From Marinobacterium lutimaris (GTDB taxonomy: Bacteria > Pseudomonadota > Gammaproteobacteria > Pseudomonadales > Balneatricaceae): a stretch of DNA of 64,000 nt. Both the position numbers and the translations under genes were made by a program. Where the stretch lies: NCBI RefSeq assembly GCF_900108065.1, contig NZ_FNVQ01000005.1, positions 402,323-466,322 of the forward strand, given 5' to 3'. This document shows, piece by piece, positions 62,637-64,000 of the stretch; position 1 is the first letter of the stretch, and each line of letters begins with the position of its first letter. The notes beneath the pieces are model-generated. The model saw nothing but the letters and a program-made list of their open reading frames with translations. It made no database searches and had not been told where the DNA came from.

Positions 62637-63284
62637 ATGCAGGACTACCAGCGCGACTTTATCGAATTTGCCATTAAACAGGGCGTGCTTAAATTTGGTG
62701 AATTTACGCTGAAGTCAGGCCGTAAAAGCCCGTACTTCTTCAATGCAGGGCTGTTCAATACCGGCGGCGCCCTCGCCAAGCTGGGACAGTTCTACGCCGC
62801 TGCGATCGTCGACTCAGGTATCGAATTTGATGTCATGCTGGGTCCGGCCTACAAGGGTATCCCGCTGGCTGCTGCGACCACCGTCGCCATGGCCACAGGC
62901 TTCCAGCGCGACGTTCCTTACGTATTCAACCGCAAGGAAGCCAAGGATCACGGCGAAGGTGGAACTCTGGTAGGTGCACCGCTTGAAGGTCGTGTGATGA
63001 TCATCGATGACGTCATCACTGCCGGCACAGCAATCCGTGAGGTGATGAGCATTATCGAGCAGGCGCAAGCCAAACCTGCTGGCGTGGCTATCGCACTCAA
63101 TCGCATGGAAAAGGGCCAGGGCGAACTCTCCGCCATCCAGGAAGTGGAACGTGACTACAACATGCCAGTTGTCAGCATCGTATCCCTGGAAGACCTGATC
63201 GAGTTTCTGGAAGAAAAAGGCGATATGGCCGAAGAGCTGAACTCTATCCGCCAATACCGCGAAGAGTTTGGTATTAAAAGCTGA
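62637..63284 (+). CDS. pyrE: Orotate phosphoribosyltransferase
   Basis: 215 residues from the ATG at 62637 (GGAGAG 5 bases upstream); a GTG at 62625 is a poorer start. PyrE makes OMP from orotate and [40 protein letters not shown], the flexible loop [15 protein letters not shown] and the PRPP motif [13 protein letters not shown] are present. Typical gammaproteobacterial length; divergent from the crc-like gene. Confidence 0.97.
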   Translation: MQDYQRDFIEFAIKQGVLKFGEFTLKSGRKSPYFFNAGLFNTGGALAKLGQFYAAAIVDSGIEFDVMLGPAYKGIPLAAATTVAMATGFQRDVPYVFNRKEAKDHGEGGTLVGAPLEGRVMIIDDVITAGTAIREVMSIIEQAQAKPAGVAIALNRMEKGQGELSAIQEVERDYNMPVVSIVSLEDLIEFLEEKGDMAEELNSIRQYREEFGIKS

Positions 63285-63291
63285 TTCGCAC

Positions 63292-63320
63292 TTGACCGAC
63301 AAGCCGCTAAGTGGTTGAAT
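63292..63320 (+). promoter_or_regulatory. Promoter of tRNA-Phe
   Basis: TTGACC (63292-63297) and TTGAAT (63315-63320) with a 17-base spacer; the expected transcription start falls about 5 bases before the mature tRNA. Confidence 0.5.
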
Positions 63321-63331
63321 AGCAAACGATT

Positions 63332-63407
63332 GCCCGGATAGCTCAGTCGGTAGAGCAGGGGATTGAAAATCCCCGTGTCGGTGGTTCGATTCCGCCTCCG
63401 GGCACCA
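63332..63407 (+). tRNA. tRNA-Phe (GAA anticodon)
   Basis: 76 bases with encoded CCA. Acceptor GCCCGGA pairs with TCCGGGC, D-arm GCTC...GAGC, anticodon stem GGGGA/TCCCC with loop TTGAAAA giving anticodon GAA (63365-63367), and T-arm GGTGG-TTCGATT-CCGCC. A hairpin with T-run follows at 63418. Confidence 0.98.
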
Positions 63408-63417
63408 CTATTTAAGA

Positions 63418-63447
63418 AGCTCGCATTAACAAATGCGGGCTTTTTTT
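63418..63447 (+). terminator. Rho-independent terminator after tRNA-Phe
   Basis: AGCTCGCATT (63418-63427), loop AACA, AATGCGGGCT (63432-63441, one T-G wobble), followed by six more T. Confidence 0.88.
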
Positions 63448-63611
63448 ATGCCCGTCGCCCGTCATTACCACCAGAAACGACAAAGGGCCCGCACACATCC
63501 ATGTTACGAGCCCTTCTTTGCAGCCTCCTTGCCGCACCCTTCACGATCCGTGCGAGGGTCGAGGTCCAGCTTCCCGCTGATTAAACACGCATCCTTGCGC
63601 TCCTCATGTGA

Positions 63612-64000
63612 TTATATTCGTTCATCACCAGCCGGATTGGTATAGGAGTTTTTCCTATTTTGGAACTGGTGTTTGATAGCTGGGCTCTGGGTATTGGCTG
63701 GTGCGGTTATGCGCAGCAGCGGCTTATATCGAGCGATCTGTGGAGTTTTTCCTGGTTGTCTAACTTAGTGCGAGCTGGCGTTCTTATGAACCTGCAAGGA
63801 GCTCTGAGGCTCTATAGGGATAGCGCTTTCTTAATCCATTTCAGAGTATTCCAGAATGAGGAGCTTGCAGTTTGTAGGCGATTAGGTCGTCGCGCTTGGC
63901 CGCCGGGCTTTGAATTATCCACCATGCTGGCTTCTATCGGCACGGGGGCGTGCCTCCAACTTCGGTGCGGTGGCACGATAGCTTTGCGTAGGAGGGGCGG
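63612..64000 (+). other. Open frame of doubtful coding status running out of the window
   Basis: The frame is open from 63612 to the window end (129 codons), with an in-frame TTG at 63660 that follows TAGGAG by 11 bases, and an ATG at 63786. The product would be Trp-rich (LVFDSWALGIGWCGY). Codon use is unlike the neighbours, with several AGG, AGA, ATA and TTA codons, and its end crosses a REP-like palindrome, so it may be non-coding. Aside from the tRNA terminator and this frame I see nothing else in 63448-64000. Confidence 0.25.
63939..64000. repeat. Possible REP-type palindromic repeat
   Basis: GGCACG-GGGG-CGTGCC (63939-63954) followed by TCCAAC; the reverse-strand form GTTGGAGG plus palindrome resembles gammaproteobacterial REP sequences. 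At the window edge GTAGGAGGGGCGG (63988-64000) looks like the beginning of a second, oppositely oriented unit. Confidence 0.4.

Noticed and set aside
63363..63584. 73-codon frame starting inside tRNA-Phe
   Set aside because: Overlaps the tRNA and its terminator; no ribosome site.

Overview
This window is chromosomal DNA from a GC-rich gammaproteobacterium, probably a marine member of the Oceanospirillales/Pseudomonadales group. The evidence is gene order and families: lptM-lysA-dapF-DUF484-xerC-yigB next to cyaY, rph and pyrE flanking a Crc-like protein as in Pseudomonas, an AapJQMP amino-acid transporter, and a MexAB-OprM-type pump with an AcrR-type operator. The genus cannot be fixed from the sequence alone. 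No insertion sequence, integrase, prophage or CRISPR array was found.

Layout. (1) 1-4,986: lysine/DAP synthesis and chromosome-dimer resolution on the minus strand (yigB-like, xerC, DUF484, dapF, lysA, lptM), with divergent cyaY. (2) 5,003-21,060: a large lipopolysaccharide region. It holds waaA, msbA, an LpxL-type acyltransferase, a four-gene set (GtrB-like, GtrA-like, ChbG/YdjC-like, GT39) resembling the Francisella flm/naxD and Bordetella lgm systems that add free hexosamine to lipid A phosphates, several core glycosyltransferases, a YrbL-like kinase, and a visibly AT-rich insert (about 13.85-16.1 kb) with an O-antigen ligase/polymerase-like protein and an ELM1-like glycosyltransferase. 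(3) 21,292-29,919: ilvE, glnE and the aapJQMP ABC transporter, which has a good sigma-54 promoter. (4) 30,090-38,016: YgiD-like dioxygenase, type I asparaginase, CYTH phosphatase-like protein, DUF47-pit phosphate uptake, argE and argA. (5) 38,059-44,360: a PhoPQ-like two-component operon with a PepSY protein and a glycine-zipper protein, alanine dehydrogenase, ilvD. (6) 44,435-53,386: a small DUF1413-like gene, a TauE/SafE exporter, an EAL-HDOD protein, then a TetR repressor divergent from a complete RND efflux operon. (7) 53,681-59,851: tripartite tricarboxylate transporter tctCBA and a convergent operon of response regulator, histidine kinase and periplasmic binding protein that probably controls it. 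(8) 59,866-64,000: yicC, rph, crc-like, pyrE, tRNA-Phe, and a last 550 bases with no secure gene.

How it fits together. The LPS genes cover Kdo transfer, late acylation, flipping across the inner membrane, core assembly, probable lipid A decoration and O-chain ligation. Transporters for amino acids, tricarboxylates and phosphate are interleaved with nitrogen control (glnE, sigma-54 promoter) and a probable carbon-catabolite regulator (Crc-like); A-rich AANAANAA motifs lie in the leaders of aapJ and tctC. Several starts given here are internal to the longest open frame, chosen from Shine-Dalgarno position and family length; this is stated in each entry.
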